The notes beneath the pieces are model-generated. The model did no database searches. It had not been told where the DNA came from and saw only the letters and a program-made list of their open reading frames with translations. Of a DNA stretch of 6,558 nt, positions 5,916 through 6,558 are shown in pieces. The translations under genes and the position numbers were made by a program. The stretch comes from Actinomycetota bacterium (GTDB taxonomy: Bacteria > Actinomycetota > Actinomycetes > Actinomycetales > Microbacteriaceae), in the NCBI GenBank assembly GCA_009703445.1, contig WLGA01000063.1, forward strand, positions 1-6,558, in the 5' to 3' direction. Position 1 is the first letter of the stretch. The number at the start of each line of letters is the position of its first letter.

Positions 5916-6558
5916 CTAGTTCGATTCTACGCGAAAGTAGCGTCTCGCCACAACCGCGGTCAAGAGAATCGCCGTTGAAACAATAACCGCTGGTCCAGGA
6001 ACACTTACGGCCAACAGTAGGCACAAAACCAAACCCAACACAGGCAAGAACCGAGGCAAAAAGCGCTGCTCAGCCGGCTGACCAAGGGCACTCAGGTGAG
6101 CAACCGAATAGTAGAACAGCACTGAGAACGAAGAGAACCCGATGACCGAGCTCAAATCGCCGATAAACACCAGAGAACCTGCGCCAACCGCAATAACGAC
6201 CTCGGCGACCCAGGGCGACCCAAATCGATTTCTCGACTCAAAGAACTTTGGCAATTCTCGGTCAGTGGACATCCCGGCTGCAGTTCTCGAGACTCCGGCG
6301 AGCAGCGCCAGGATGGATCCGAGCGATGCTACTGAAGCAACCGCGAGGACCAACCAATCAAGGTGAAAACCAAGCGCGTTGAAGTAGGCGATGAACGGGG
6401 CCTCGGAGCTTGCCAGCTTGATGCCAAGAACTTTGGTTAGAACCGCGGTTAGCAATAGATATAGAACCAGCACCCCACCTAAGGACAACGCAATAGCCTT
6501 TGGAATGTTGCGTTTGGCATTACGGACTTCGTCACCTAGCGTGGCAACACGGGCATAC
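5916..6558 (-). CDS. APC-superfamily amino-acid permease, partial (N-terminus beyond window)
   Basis: The frame is open from the window edge at 6558 to TAG 5918-5916, giving 213 residues of the C-terminal part. It opens with YARVATLGDEVRNAKRNIPKA, cited here as YARVATLGDEVRNAK then RNIPKA, the conserved cytoplasmic loop of amino acid-polyamine-organocation transporters. About six hydrophobic segments follow: roughly residues 25-45, 67-88, 117-134, 137-158, 169-185 and 189-206. A conserved loop, SRTAAGMSTDRELPKFF, then SRNRFGSPWVAEV, sits between the second and third. APC carriers are inner-membrane secondary transporters, usually of 12 segments and 430-500 residues, so over half is missing. 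The substrate cannot be told from this half; an amino acid is the usual one. A TTG at 6488 lies inside the conserved region and is not the start. The 123 bp to rplY, with hairpins, suggests a separate transcription unit. Confidence 0.9.
   Translation of the reverse strand, partial: YARVATLGDEVRNAKRNIPKAIALSLGGVLVLYLLLTAVLTKVLGIKLASSEAPFIAYFNALGFHLDWLVLAVASVASLGSILALLAGVSRTAAGMSTDRELPKFFESRNRFGSPWVAEVVIAVGAGSLVFIGDLSSVIGFSSFSVLFYYSVAHLSALGQPAEQRFLPRFLPVLGLVLCLLLAVSVPGPAVIVSTAILLTAVVARRYFRVESN

Noticed and set aside
6486..6488. TTG at 6488-6486 as the start of the permease-like gene
   Set aside because: The frame continues upstream to the window edge with conserved APC loop sequence, so this codon is an internal leucine.
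1..6558. CRISPR array, insertion sequence, prophage or new defence system
   Set aside because: No spaced direct repeats, transposase or phage genes are seen; the window is filled with housekeeping genes on one strand.

Overview
The window is a stretch of bacterial chromosome in which every gene I can support lies on the minus strand, so transcription runs from high to low coordinates. Base composition is moderately GC-rich (mid-50s percent by eye). The order rplY, pth, mfd, mazG, the CTC-type (two-domain) L25 and the short two-domain MazG point to an actinobacterium. The MazG tail and Pth N-terminus resemble Microbacteriaceae. A small freshwater 'Luna'-type member (Rhodoluna/Aquiluna-like) would fit, but the lineage is inferred from protein flavour and gene order, not from a search.

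Layout in the direction of transcription: (1) 6558-5916, the C-terminal two-fifths or so of an APC-superfamily amino-acid permease, cut by the window edge. (2) 5915-5793, an intergenic region with two short GC-rich hairpins. (3) 5792-5220, rplY (ribosomal protein L25/Ctc). (4) After only 4 bp, pth (peptidyl-tRNA hydrolase). Its conserved N-terminus lies upstream of the first ATG and the only sensible initiator is CTG at 5215. (5) A 51-bp gap with a possible leaderless promoter, then mfd (transcription-repair coupling factor) from 4579 to 1019. (6) mazG, overlapping mfd by an ATGA junction. (7) After 10 bp, a DCC-family (DUF393) CxxC protein running off the left edge.

The genes form a housekeeping group. 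L25 and Pth serve translation: Pth recycles peptidyl-tRNAs dropped by the ribosome. Mfd clears stalled RNA polymerase and recruits UvrA. MazG hydrolyses non-canonical or excess NTPs. The DCC protein is a putative thiol-disulfide protein of unknown role that probably rides on the mfd-mazG transcript.

I see no mobile element, CRISPR array, tRNA or new multi-gene system. The observations most worth following are the non-canonical pth start, the exclusive CTA/CTT leucine codon use in rplY, and the likely leaderless mfd start.
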